NCBI RefSeq assembly: GCF_018388425.1
Contig: NZ_CP074406.1
Location: 1,674,001-1,738,000 of the forward strand
Direction: 5' to 3'
Source: Nocardioides faecalis
Lineage (GTDB): Bacteria > Actinomycetota > Actinomycetes > Propionibacteriales > Nocardioidaceae
DNA: 64,000 nt
This document shows, piece by piece, positions 42,920 through 51,965 of the stretch. Made by a program: the position numbers and the translations under genes. The notes under the pieces were generated by a model. That model was given only the letters and a program-made list of their open reading frames with translations, was not told the DNA's origin and made no database searches. Every line of letters begins with the position of its first letter. Position 1 is the first letter of the stretch.

Positions 42920-44469
42920 GTCTGATCGACCTGCTCCTTACGGCCGAAGCCGCACGCGCGCACCGGGCGGTCCGTCGCACGGCGTACCGACACGTCCACC
43001 TCGCCGATCGGCCGTTGATCGTGGTCGCCTACAACCTCTCGGGCGAGGCCGCCGCGCCGCTGGGCATCATGTACGGGACCGATCCGGCGGCGCCGAAGCT
43101 CGTCGTGGCCGCCGAACCGCGCAACCGCGAGTGCCGCTTCGGCGCGATCAACCAGTTCGCCGAGGACCTCGACGTGTACGTCCGCCCCTTCCTGGCGTTG
43201 AAGACCGAACCCAAGCGCGGGGGCGGGTTCCGCCAGGTCGCTTCCGGAGCGCCGCAGGTGATCGTCCCGAACCGCGCCACGCGGTCCTACCTCGGGGCGC
43301 GGCTCGGTCGATCGCTGAGGTATCTCGGCCTCGACGGCACGCACGACGTGCCGGAGGCGACCAAGTGGGCGGGCTCCCACCTGTCGTGGCTCACCGAGCA
43401 CGCCAACCTGCCGGGCCAAGCGAACTTCCTCGCGATGACCGAGACGTTGTCCGAGCACTTCGTGACCGGGCAGTCGGCGCTCGAGGACGAGAACCTCGCC
43501 GCGTTGCTCGCGTGGATCGACGGCGTCGCCGGCGACCTGCTGGCGGAGCTCGAACGAATCGAGCTCGAGGAGGCGTTCGGTCCGGTCCCGAACCCGAAGT
43601 GGGAGGCCAAACTCGAACCGCAAGTCAAGGCGTGGGGTGACGGACTCCGGAACGGCGACGCGGCGAAGATGGCGACGGCCGAAGCGAGTGTCACGACGGC
43701 GGTCCGCGCCGCGCTCACCGACGCGTACGCGGCGACGCACCGCGCCGTGGACATCCTGCGCGGCATCGACCCGGCGGCCACCGTTGCCGCGAGGTGGGCG
43801 AACGACGTGTACGAGTGGGGCGCCCACGCGAAGCGCGCCAAGACGGGGATCCCGCGGTTCGCCCGTCGACACGACGCGTTGAGGGCGGCCGCGATGCTTC
43901 AACGGTGGAGTTCGGCGGCGGACGAGCTCGAGACCGCCCAGGCGTTCGACGACCCGATGATCATGGCTCGCCTCGACGCCGAGGGCCGGTGCGTCACCGG
44001 CGCCATCACGAACGTCGACGCGCAGAACAAGGAGATCAAGCCCGGCAACAAGCGCGCGACCCGCGTGCCGCTCGTCGAGGTGTCCTTGACGGGGCCGACC
44101 CGCCTGCTCGCGGGCGAGGTCGTCCGCTGGGTCGGCGACAAGAAGATCCGCGGCGTCGTGCGGTCGGTCGACGACGGTTCCGCCGTCGTCGCGGTCACCG
44201 ACCAGGTGAAGGCGTTCGACACTTACGCCTGGCCGCCTGGCGTCGAGGTGATCTTCGTGGGTCTGGACCCGTGGGAGGGTCCGAACCCGTGGGGGCCGGA
44301 CGAGATCCCGTGGACCCACAAGGAGGCGACGACCACCGAGCTCGCCGGGCAAGCCGAACCGGGCGACGGGTCGACGGATGGGTCGCCGGACATGTCCCCG
44401 GCGGAGTTGGCCGAGATCGTCGTCGTCGGCGCCGTGGCGCCGGACGCTGAGCCGGGAGTCGTCGTATGA
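42916..44469 (+). CDS. Unknown protein of the nuclease-helicase-Hsp70 operon
   Basis: A 517-residue protein with no recognised domain. The N-terminal part (about 1-135) is beta-rich and contains RHVHLADRPLIVVAYNLSGE and PKLVVAAEPRNRECRFGAIN. The middle is helical (about 180-330), and the C-terminal part has a beta barrel-like stretch (VEVSLTGPTRLLAGEVVRWV, IRGVVRSVDDGSAVVAVTDQ) followed by an acidic tail. Overlapping ATGA at both ends shows tight coupling to the nuclease before it and the SF1 helicase after it, so it is probably a subunit that bridges them. Intact. Confidence 0.75.
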   Translation: MSLIDLLLTAEAARAHRAVRRTAYRHVHLADRPLIVVAYNLSGEAAAPLGIMYGTDPAAPKLVVAAEPRNRECRFGAINQFAEDLDVYVRPFLALKTEPKRGGGFRQVASGAPQVIVPNRATRSYLGARLGRSLRYLGLDGTHDVPEATKWAGSHLSWLTEHANLPGQANFLAMTETLSEHFVTGQSALEDENLAALLAWIDGVAGDLLAELERIELEEAFGPVPNPKWEAKLEPQVKAWGDGLRNGDAAKMATAEASVTTAVRAALTDAYAATHRAVDILRGIDPAATVAARWANDVYEWGAHAKRAKTGIPRFARRHDALRAAAMLQRWSSAADELETAQAFDDPMIMARLDAEGRCVTGAITNVDAQNKEIKPGNKRATRVPLVEVSLTGPTRLLAGEVVRWVGDKKIRGVVRSVDDGSAVVAVTDQVKAFDTYAWPPGVEVIFVGLDPWEGPNPWGPDEIPWTHKEATTTELAGQAEPGDGSTDGSPDMSPAELAEIVVVGAVAPDAEPGVVV

Positions 44470-45842
44470 GCCAGTCCCACCCGAAGGTCGACTTCCAGTG
44501 GGTGAACACCGACTACACGAAGCGAGTGGTCGCCGACATCGAGGCGCTCGACAAGGGCGGCGCCGTCCTGGTCGAGGCCCCTCCGGGAGCGGGAAAGAGC
44601 TCGCTGACCGTGTCGGTGTCGAAGGCGCTCGCCGACGCCGACTCGAAACTCCGCCTCCCGATCGTGACTCAGACTAACGAGCAGGCCGACGACCTTGTGG
44701 CGGCGCTGCTGAAGCGACACCCCGACCTCCGCGTTACCCGGCTGGTCGGCGGCGCCGGCGGTTCGAGCGCGATGCAGAACCTCGCCGCGGCCAATCCTGA
44801 CCTCGTGATCTCCAGCAAGCACGACGACCCGACCGTGAAGGGGACGCAGGTCGTCGTCGCGACGGCTCGCAAGTGGGAGTTCGTCAGGTCCGGCCAGCAG
44901 CGGAACGGGTTGATCCAGGGGTACGACCTGGCGCTGATCGACGAGGCGTACCAGATGCGATCGGACGCCCTGCTCGGCGTCGCCACGATGTTCGACCGAC
45001 TCATGTGCGTCGGTGACCCTGGCCAGCTCGACCCGTTCACCACGATCGACGATGCACTGTGGAAGGGGTTGGAGTATGCGCCGTCACGCACCGCGATGGG
45101 AACGCTGTCGGCGTTCCACCCGGAGCTGACGCCCCACCAGCTGCCGTTGTCGTGGCGGCTGCCGCCGTCCGCGGCCGGGATCGTGTCGCAGGCGTTCTAC
45201 CCGTACACGGGGTTCTCGGCCGGCACCGACGCGGCCCAGCGCTCCCTCACGATCGGCGCCGGAGGAGGCGCGCCCGAAGACGACGCTCTGGACCGGGCGG
45301 CCACCGAGGGATGGGCGTACGTCGAGCTCCCCGAGAAGCTCGCCGTCCGCACCGACGCCGAGGTGGCGACCCAGCTCGCTCAGCTCGTGCAGCGACTGCT
45401 TACCCGCGGCGCCGACGTCGTCGACGAGCTGGACGCCACCGGTCGGAAGCTCGAAGCGAAGGACGTCGCGGTCGTGGCCGCCCACAACGACCAGGTCCAC
45501 GCGGTGCGGTTCGCGCTGAGTCAGCTCGGCGTCGATCCCGACTCGCTCGTCGTGTCCACGGCGAACAAGGTGCAGGGTCGCGAGTACGAGGTCGTGCTCG
45601 TCTGGCACCCGCTCGCGGGTCGGCGCGACGCGACCGCGTTCCACCTGGAGGCGGGCCGCATGTGCGTCATGCTGTCGCGCCACCGTCAGGCCTGCATCGT
45701 CGTGGGCCGGGCCGGTGCCGACCGGCTCCTCGCCGAGTTTCCCGACTCGGACCCGATCTTCCTTGACGAGCCGGAGAAGTTCCCTGACGGCTGGGAGGCG
45801 AACTCCTTGGTCCTCGAGCACCTGGCCGGGTTCAAGGCCTGA
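44466..45842 (+). CDS. SF1 helicase of the UPF1/Dna2 type
   Basis: A 458-residue helicase. Walker A EAPPGAGKSSLT (37-48), motif Ia QTNEQADDLV, motif II IDEAYQM (158-164), motif III VGDPGQLDP (182-190), motif IV/V STANKVQGREYEVVLVWHPL and VI MLSRHRQACIVVG are all present. With the Cas4-like nuclease two genes upstream it resembles a split Dna2, in which a Fe-S nuclease and an SF1 helicase resect DNA ends. The start overlaps the previous stop (ATGA). A 110-bp gap separates it from the zinc-finger gene, the only sizeable gap in the operon. Confidence 0.85.
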   Translation: MSQSHPKVDFQWVNTDYTKRVVADIEALDKGGAVLVEAPPGAGKSSLTVSVSKALADADSKLRLPIVTQTNEQADDLVAALLKRHPDLRVTRLVGGAGGSSAMQNLAAANPDLVISSKHDDPTVKGTQVVVATARKWEFVRSGQQRNGLIQGYDLALIDEAYQMRSDALLGVATMFDRLMCVGDPGQLDPFTTIDDALWKGLEYAPSRTAMGTLSAFHPELTPHQLPLSWRLPPSAAGIVSQAFYPYTGFSAGTDAAQRSLTIGAGGGAPEDDALDRAATEGWAYVELPEKLAVRTDAEVATQLAQLVQRLLTRGADVVDELDATGRKLEAKDVAVVAAHNDQVHAVRFALSQLGVDPDSLVVSTANKVQGREYEVVLVWHPLAGRRDATAFHLEAGRMCVMLSRHRQACIVVGRAGADRLLAEFPDSDPIFLDEPEKFPDGWEANSLVLEHLAGFKA

Positions 45843-45952
45843 CGCCCTCGAGCGCGGCGCTGATTCTCTCAGGTTCGGGCCCTTGTGTCGGGCGCTCCGA
45901 CTAGCCTGCCGAAGGCGGAAATGGCGGCATCGGGAAGCGATAGGAGGGGTCC

Positions 45953-47077
45953 GTGGGGTTCTGGCACACCGGCTACATGGAGTTCCATGAGCCCGACTCC
46001 GAGCCTCTCGGCACCCCAGGTCCGCCCAAGCCGCCGGAGTTCCCGTGCCCCGACTGTGCCTTGGTGTTCTCGTCCGAGCGCGCAAGGCGCGCGCACAGGT
46101 TCGACGGCCATGCCACGAAGCGGCCCGCGCTGGTCTTCCGAGGCCGCGAGTGCGGACGTACCCGGTTGATGGTTACGAGTGCCAGCAGCCCTGCGGACTG
46201 GACGACCTCGGACGTCGAGCAGATCAAGGTGAACGGCCGCGAGACTTCGCCGGGCAAAGCTGCGAAGTACCTCGCCGGCGCGATGACTGGCGTTCAAATC
46301 GTGACAGTCTCCAACGGTCCCCTTAAGCGCACGTTCGAGTTCGACTTCTGCCTCGCAGATGAGGACGACCTCCTGCTGGTGGATCAAGCGCTCGAGAAGC
46401 TGATCTCTAGTCGCGAACTGAGTCGCAACGCGATCGACGCGTTCATCATGCGAGCGGGCAGGGGAGTGACCGCGCGCCGCTATCGAGAGGGACTCGCGAC
46501 GTACCTCTACGGCGTCCTCGCGCGCGAGGGCGATGGCGACCCCGGGCGAGTTGATGCAACGGGCGCGCCTCTCTACGAGCAGCGCTACAACAGTGCGGTG
46601 TCTCTGCTGTCGACGTTCGATCGGCCGGCGGCTGAAGCGATCTGCGGTTTGGTCGCGCTGCACTACAACCAGTTCGACCTCGCCGTGCGAAAGACCAACA
46701 GCCACCGCGTGTCCGACGTCGCCGCGCGTTTCCGTTCGCTGCTCACCGGTGGGGCGTTCGGCAGGGCCAGTCTGGCCGACAGGTCGCACGGGAGCTTCGA
46801 CCAGGCGCTGAGCGACTCGGTGACGGAAGATCTCCTCGACGTCGGCGCGGCGCCGCTCGATGGAACGATGTCCCCGGTCGTGGGGCAAGTGCTGCCTTCG
46901 CTGAGTGAGTTGCGGCCGCAAGATCAATTCAAGGTGCGGCTCATCGCGGCTGAGGCGATGCTCGCGGCAGGCGACGTCGATGGCGCCGCTCGACACGGCG
47001 AGGCTCTCAGGCACTCGAAGGAGACGGGTGCTTGGTACGCAGGATTCCGAACCCGACTGCAAGAGGTAGGACGTTGA
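45953..47077 (+). CDS. C2H2 zinc-finger protein of the Hsp70 module
   Basis: A 374-residue protein. A single C2H2-like finger lies at residues 32-53 (FPCPDCALVFSSERARRAHR, then FDGH; Cys 32, 35 and His 48, 53), a form rare in bacteria and usually DNA- or RNA-binding. The rest, about 70-374, is alpha/beta then helical (EFDFCLADEDDLLLVDQALE, RRYREGLATYLYGVL) with no recognised family. GTG 45953 has AGGAGG upstream. Its stop overlaps the next start (TTGA), so this and the next three genes form one coupled unit. Confidence 0.75.
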   Translation: MGFWHTGYMEFHEPDSEPLGTPGPPKPPEFPCPDCALVFSSERARRAHRFDGHATKRPALVFRGRECGRTRLMVTSASSPADWTTSDVEQIKVNGRETSPGKAAKYLAGAMTGVQIVTVSNGPLKRTFEFDFCLADEDDLLLVDQALEKLISSRELSRNAIDAFIMRAGRGVTARRYREGLATYLYGVLAREGDGDPGRVDATGAPLYEQRYNSAVSLLSTFDRPAAEAICGLVALHYNQFDLAVRKTNSHRVSDVAARFRSLLTGGAFGRASLADRSHGSFDQALSDSVTEDLLDVGAAPLDGTMSPVVGQVLPSLSELRPQDQFKVRLIAAEAMLAAGDVDGAARHGEALRHSKETGAWYAGFRTRLQEVGR

Positions 47078-48300
47078 GCGACGACAGCATCCCCGAGCCA
47101 GGACCGAAGTCCGGACTGGAGGACTCCGCGCAGCCGGTGACTCCTGACGAGGTGGCGGAACCGACGGGGCCGGCCGGCGACGACACGGATGCGTCCGGTG
47201 GTGTCCAGGACGCACCGCGATCCCGGCCGAAGAGCAAGCCCAAACCCGTCGTCACGACGGTCGAGGAGCTGTTGACCTTCGCCTACGAGTCGAATGCCCG
47301 GCTCCTGGAGTTCCCCAAGGACGCACTCAAGAAGCTGCCGATCACTGACGAGGGCATCGAATCGCAAAGCGCGCTGGTCGCCACGCTCGCCTCGACCGAC
47401 CCCACCATGTCGGTTCCGTTCAAACTCTTGCAATATGCCGCACGCCAGGGCGTTCAGCTCAAGCGAGCCGAGGACGGCGATGTCGGCCGGGCGCTCAACC
47501 GGCTGGTTGACCTGGCCCTCGTGGCGTTGGGTCACCACCCGGTCTTCCGAGTCTGGACGGACCAGTTGTTGGATCCCCGCCGGGATCCGCAGCCGACCAC
47601 TGAGCATCTGCGCGACGCAGCTCGCCAGGTTGACGCTGAGAAGCTAGGCGTGTCGTCAGAGAGGTTCAAGCCAGCAGACAGCGAGCGCCTGGTCAAGAAC
47701 GCGGTCGCGTGTTTCGGGCTCCTCCGCGCGCTGCAGCGCGAATGGACCCTGGACGAGTTCATCGATGCGTCCTACCGCGCTGTCTGGAAGTTCGAGGCGC
47801 CCGAGGCAGTGGGGCTGCAGCGAGCGGCCAGCGAGATCGGCGCCAGCCGCGATCACGCCGTGCTCGGGATCGTGGGCACCAACTACCTCGCGCGCATCAA
47901 GCGACTCGATCGCCAGATCTCGCAGCTTGAACGTGACGCCGCTGCTGCTTGGAATCGAGAGACGCGGCTCCGCGATGAGCTGGCGTCGGCCAAGAACCGT
48001 GAGGAGGCGGCCCTGGCTCGCGCGGAAGCACTCTCGGCAGACGTCGTACGGCTGCAGAAGGAGCTTGCGGCGGAGAGGGACAACCGCGTGGTCGACAAGA
48101 GCCATATGGCTGACGACTACGAAACGCTGCGCACACGCATCATCCGACGGCTCGGTGGAGAGATCGATCTGCTGACGGACGGTCTCCACGCGCTCCGCAA
48201 TGGGGCGCCCAACGTGGCTGAGGAGTTCCTCGACCGGTCGCTCCTCGCACTCACGCGAGAGGTCGAGCAGCTGAAGGACTCCTCCGGAGGGCTCGCATGA
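47074..48300 (+). CDS. Coiled-coil protein preceding the Hsp70 gene
   Basis: A 408-residue protein. Residues 1-60 are Pro/Asp-rich and probably disordered, about 65-260 form a helical domain (PFKLLQYAARQGVQLKRAED, RLVKNAVACFGLLRALQREW), and about 270-345 form a coiled coil. The end is helical. The layout resembles a GrpE-like or co-chaperone partner placed just before an Hsp70, but no GrpE signature is seen. TTG 47074 is chosen because it overlaps the previous stop (TTGA) and has AGAGGTAGG upstream. Its stop overlaps the Hsp70 ATG. Confidence 0.72.
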   Translation: MSDDSIPEPGPKSGLEDSAQPVTPDEVAEPTGPAGDDTDASGGVQDAPRSRPKSKPKPVVTTVEELLTFAYESNARLLEFPKDALKKLPITDEGIESQSALVATLASTDPTMSVPFKLLQYAARQGVQLKRAEDGDVGRALNRLVDLALVALGHHPVFRVWTDQLLDPRRDPQPTTEHLRDAARQVDAEKLGVSSERFKPADSERLVKNAVACFGLLRALQREWTLDEFIDASYRAVWKFEAPEAVGLQRAASEIGASRDHAVLGIVGTNYLARIKRLDRQISQLERDAAAAWNRETRLRDELASAKNREEAALARAEALSADVVRLQKELAAERDNRVVDKSHMADDYETLRTRIIRRLGGEIDLLTDGLHALRNGAPNVAEEFLDRSLLALTREVEQLKDSSGGLA

Positions 48301-50072
48301 TCGTCGGCTTCGACTTCGGAACCACCAACAGCCTCGTATCGGTGGTAGTCGGTGACCGCGTCATCGACGTCATGGATGTCGAAACCGGCCGCCCCCACCC
48401 GTCGATCGTCCGCTACGAGGGCGAGCAGGTCGTCGTCGGCCGTGAAGCGAAGGATGCGCTGGGTGCCGCTGGCATCGGGGTGCACGGGAACACGGTGAAG
48501 TCTCCGAAGTTCCTCCTCGGCGAAGAAGCGGTCGCCGTCGGCGGCGTCGATCGGAGCCCAGTTGACATCGTCGCTGACGTCGTCCGACACGTCCGTTCGG
48601 AGTCCCTCCGAAGCCCACAGCGCAACGTGCTCGGTCCGCTCGACAACGCCGTGGTCACCATCCCGGTCACGATGGACGGGCAGCGCCGCGCCGCCTTGCG
48701 CGAGGCGTTCGCCGGAGCAGGAATGCGCGTGGCGCAGTTCGTCCACGAACCGCTGGCCGCGCTGTATGGGTTCATCCGGGGCGCGAAGGACCCGGAGGAG
48801 ATGGCGCGGCGCCTGGCGCGGCGAAACGTCCTCGTCGTGGACTGGGGCGGTGGCACGCTCGACCTGACTCTCTGCCGAGTCGACGAGGAACAGGTGCGGC
48901 AGCTCCGCAACGGCGGGTCAGCGCAGGTCGGCGGCGACGAGTTCGACAAGGTGATCCGGGACGAGGTCGTGAAGCGCGTCCGGGCACGAGGCGGCGTGGC
49001 CGACGACGACCTCGCGATCCCGGAGGCCGAGCTCCGCCTGTTCCAGGACGCCGAGCGCAACAAGATCGAACTGTCGGCGGACCGCGTCGACGTGACGTTC
49101 TACCGCCCGAGCTACTTCCAGTCCGGCGCGACGTTGCAGTACCAGCTCACGCGGCAGGAGCTGGAGGAGATCACGCGACCGCTCGTGACCGCGGGGATCG
49201 ATGAGATCGAATCGCTGTTGGACAGCTTGTCGATGGCCCCGGGCCAGGTCTCGCTCGTCGTCGTGGTCGGTGGCATGGCAGCCATGCCCGCCATCCGGAG
49301 CCGCTTACACGAGCTGTTCGGGCCAGACCGCGTCGAAGTGCCGCCGAACAGTGCAACGTTGATCTCGCAGGGCGCCGCGTGGATCGCGCATGACCGGCAG
49401 AGGCTGCGACTGGCGAAACCGATCGAACTCGAGCTCGCCCGTGGTTCTTTGATGCCCCTCCTCGCGGCCGGAACCGAGATGCCGCTCGGAGGCGAGGTCA
49501 AGCACGAGACCCTCCACCTGTACTGCGCGGACCCGACGGACGGGAAGGCGAAGTTCCCGATCGCCACGCCCACCGCGCTGTCAGCCCACCCGCAGGCGAG
49601 TGAGCGCCGAACCTCACTCGGGATGATCACGCTGAGCGTGGACGAGTCAGCGCCTCCACTGCACGAGCGCCTTGAACTCGGAGTTGTTCTCGACGACGAC
49701 CTGGTGCTGACAGTCGAGGCATCATCGAGCCAGAAGCACGATCGGGTCGAGGCGTCCTACTACGACCTGGAGTTCGGCCTCGGCCTTCCTGAGGCCGCCA
49801 TCGCCGGGGGTGTCGCGGGGGACCCAAAAGGAGGTGAGGAGTCCGTCGTCCTGCCAAAGACCGGACTCGTCGTCCGAGCGAACGTAGTGCGGGACAAGGA
49901 CCAGACCGCGGTCCCTGGAGACGTGCTGTACGCGCACAACTCGGGCGCGTTCGCGAGACACGTTCGCGACGGCGCCACCGAGACCCAGCTGCTGGAGCAC
50001 CTCTACTACCAGCCATGTGCTGTTTGCAAGCGGCAGTGGGGGCACCCGGAATGCAGTTGCGGCACGGCGTGA
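48297..50072 (+). CDS. Hsp70-like ATPase with C-terminal Cys cluster
   Basis: A 591-residue protein. The actin-like ATPase domain has phosphate-1 GFDFGTTNS (4-12), HEPLAAL (150-156), phosphate-2 VVDWGGGTLDL (180-190) and the adenosine motif VVVVGGMAAMPAI (about 318-330). The region after about 385 is beta-rich but unlike a standard DnaK substrate domain and lacks the helical lid. The last 22 residues carry CAVC and CSC with a His between (574, 577, 586, 588), a probable zinc site. No DnaJ or GrpE gene is adjacent, so this is not the housekeeping chaperone. It probably acts as an ATP-driven switch in the operon. Intact. Confidence 0.85.
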   Translation: MIVGFDFGTTNSLVSVVVGDRVIDVMDVETGRPHPSIVRYEGEQVVVGREAKDALGAAGIGVHGNTVKSPKFLLGEEAVAVGGVDRSPVDIVADVVRHVRSESLRSPQRNVLGPLDNAVVTIPVTMDGQRRAALREAFAGAGMRVAQFVHEPLAALYGFIRGAKDPEEMARRLARRNVLVVDWGGGTLDLTLCRVDEEQVRQLRNGGSAQVGGDEFDKVIRDEVVKRVRARGGVADDDLAIPEAELRLFQDAERNKIELSADRVDVTFYRPSYFQSGATLQYQLTRQELEEITRPLVTAGIDEIESLLDSLSMAPGQVSLVVVVGGMAAMPAIRSRLHELFGPDRVEVPPNSATLISQGAAWIAHDRQRLRLAKPIELELARGSLMPLLAAGTEMPLGGEVKHETLHLYCADPTDGKAKFPIATPTALSAHPQASERRTSLGMITLSVDESAPPLHERLELGVVLDDDLVLTVEASSSQKHDRVEASYYDLEFGLGLPEAAIAGGVAGDPKGGEESVVLPKTGLVVRANVVRDKDQTAVPGDVLYAHNSGAFARHVRDGATETQLLEHLYYQPCAVCKRQWGHPECSCGTA

Positions 50073-50073
50073 C

Positions 50074-51408
50074 ATGGCCAGCGCGAAGTCAGTCGTTCGG
50101 GTACTCGACCACGGAACCGAGGTCGAGACTGGCGTACGCCGTCCGATTCGCTTGACCCCGGACGGGTACGCGGGGGTCGCCTACGCCGGGTCCGTCTATC
50201 CGCTGCAGTCGGACGACGTCATCGACCTGGCGGGACCGAGTTGGGAGCTCGCGGACTGCGACCGATTCCTATTCGCCGGCGCAGACGTTCCGTATGCGCC
50301 AAGTGCGGACGAACCGCTCGATGCGGTCGGGTTCGACGTCGAGTGGCACCTGGAAACCAACCGGTACGGGCACTACGTCGTGTTCAACGCGTCGGAGCGC
50401 ACGGCGAGTCGCGTGGTCACGGCGCTGGAGGCGGCCGACCTCAGCGTCCAACGCTGGGACGTCAGCCACCGCCCGGCCGAGGACGGCAACTTCTACGACT
50501 GGTTCGCCCGGCTTCGATTCAAGGGCAGTCGGGCCGAGGCCCTTACCCTGATCGGGGCCGTCATCACGCCGCCATCGGTGCCTGCCCCCACGGTGCCTGC
50601 GATCGATCCGACGGCGGCACGTCTGGCAGATGCCGAGGCGCGGATCGAGGAGCTCCTCAACGAGCTGTATATAGCGACGCGCAAGGGAGAGGCTGCCGAG
50701 CGCGAACTCTCGCTCCTTCGAAGGGACCCCGCGAACGCGCGGGCCAATGAGCAGCGTTACCGAGAGTCGCTGGCCCTGGCGGAGCGCCGGCACGCCGACC
50801 TCCAGGAACAGTTGGTGTCGATTCGGCAGGGCCTGGGAGGCATGGCTGACGCTGCCGAGTTGGTGAAGAGCCTGGCGGATGCGGAAGAGCTCCGCGAGCT
50901 TGCCCTCGCCGAGAACTCCCTGCTCCTGGAGCGGGTCCGCGCCGCCGACGCCAATGCCTCCGAGAATGCGGCGCGAGCCGACGACCTGGCCGGCCAAGTC
51001 GACGCGCTCCTCGGGCGGCTTGCCGAACTCGATGCGTTGGAGACCGAGCGCCTTCGCGCCGCGACCGCCCAGCGGCCGCGTCGCGGAGGTGTCGTCGAGT
51101 TCCTCCCTCAGGCGTTCGGCCGTCTCGTGTTCGTGCTCGACTCAGTGGACGTGATCGCGAACCTCGAGTCGCCTGCGGCGACGATGCGAGCGCTCATGGA
51201 CATCGATTCTGGGCGGCTCGTGGGGAAGGACCTCGAGGGCATGCGCGGTTGGTACGCGGTCACTAAGCTCGCGACCGGCATCGCCGGCAGCGAAGGTCTC
51301 GGGCGCATCTACTACAAGCCCGACGGACATCGAGTCCTCGTGAATGTCCACATCAAGCAGGACGAGAAGCAGCAACGGCGGCACATCGAGCGTTTACGCT
51401 CCTATTGA
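50074..51408 (+). CDS. Coiled-coil protein following the Hsp70 gene
   Basis: A 444-residue protein starting one base after the Hsp70 stop. Residues 1-165 form an alpha/beta domain (FDVEWHLETNRYGHYVVFNA, WFARLRFKGSRAEALTLIG). About 182-335 is a long coiled coil (ERRHADLQEQLVSIRQGLGG). The C-terminal part, about 340-444, ends GLGRIYYKPDGHRVLVNVHI, which resembles the end of the cargo protein at 17768-19348 (GRVYFALDTEGQRFIVDHVG). It could be the effector or sensor arm of the Hsp70 module. Family not recognised. Last gene of the operon. Confidence 0.72.
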   Translation: MASAKSVVRVLDHGTEVETGVRRPIRLTPDGYAGVAYAGSVYPLQSDDVIDLAGPSWELADCDRFLFAGADVPYAPSADEPLDAVGFDVEWHLETNRYGHYVVFNASERTASRVVTALEAADLSVQRWDVSHRPAEDGNFYDWFARLRFKGSRAEALTLIGAVITPPSVPAPTVPAIDPTAARLADAEARIEELLNELYIATRKGEAAERELSLLRRDPANARANEQRYRESLALAERRHADLQEQLVSIRQGLGGMADAAELVKSLADAEELRELALAENSLLLERVRAADANASENAARADDLAGQVDALLGRLAELDALETERLRAATAQRPRRGGVVEFLPQAFGRLVFVLDSVDVIANLESPAATMRALMDIDSGRLVGKDLEGMRGWYAVTKLATGIAGSEGLGRIYYKPDGHRVLVNVHIKQDEKQQRRHIERLRSY

Positions 51409-51965
51409 GTCGGGGGCGACTTGACCGCGCCCGAGGCTCCGACGGTTGTACGCGGCTCATTAATCCAGAGTGTGAGGTGCCTCTCCCGCCCCTGACAGGC
51501 GCGGGTGCTGTGGTCCATTGCGATTGCCAGAGGTCGCTTGACGGGAGGGCTCGGATTGGGCTCGCTTTGATTCGCAGATGTACGCAACCCCGCGCCGACG
51601 CCAACCAAGGTCGCAAGCGGCATCGTTGCAGGTCAGGGCGGTTTCTGGGCTACGGATGCAGATGATCGCAATGGATCGCGTTCACGCTCAGGGGCGAAGC
51701 CTGTTCCCGATGACGCACCACGTCGAATGCATCGCGCTGCTGGAGAAGACCGGCTCTGACCTGTGGTGACGCGATTCGCGGTAACGCCGTAGACCTCCGC
51801 AACCCCCTTATGGCGCGCTTTGGGCGCAGCACACCCGCGATTCTGCGCGGGGGAACAGGCGCGCGTCGGCGTTGCGGGGCGCGAGGGGGGTCTGGTTGTG
51901 CGGTCACCGTGCAGGCTGCTCCCAGCGCTAGCAGCGATACCTCACGGCGGGCGTCTTCTCCCCGC
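51409..51965. other. Region without a convincing gene, between cassette and integrase
   Basis: 557 bp with no gene I can support. A 63-residue plus-strand frame at 51578-51769 (ending VECIALLEKTGSDLW) lacks a clear ribosome-binding site. Such positions in ICEs often hold the attP region and promoter of int or xis, but no att core can be identified because the left end of the element is outside the window. Confidence 0.35.

Noticed and set aside
41699..45842. CRISPR adaptation Cas4
   Set aside because: The nuclease has Cas4-like motifs, but no cas1, cas2 or array is present in the window.
48297..50072. Housekeeping DnaK
   Set aside because: Sequence after the ATPase domain is unlike DnaK, no grpE or dnaJ is adjacent, and the gene lies in a defence-like operon.
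34299..51408. Known DISARM, BREX or Dnd/Ssp system
   Set aside because: Signature genes such as a DUF1998 protein, PglZ, BrxC-like ATPase or DndB-E are absent.
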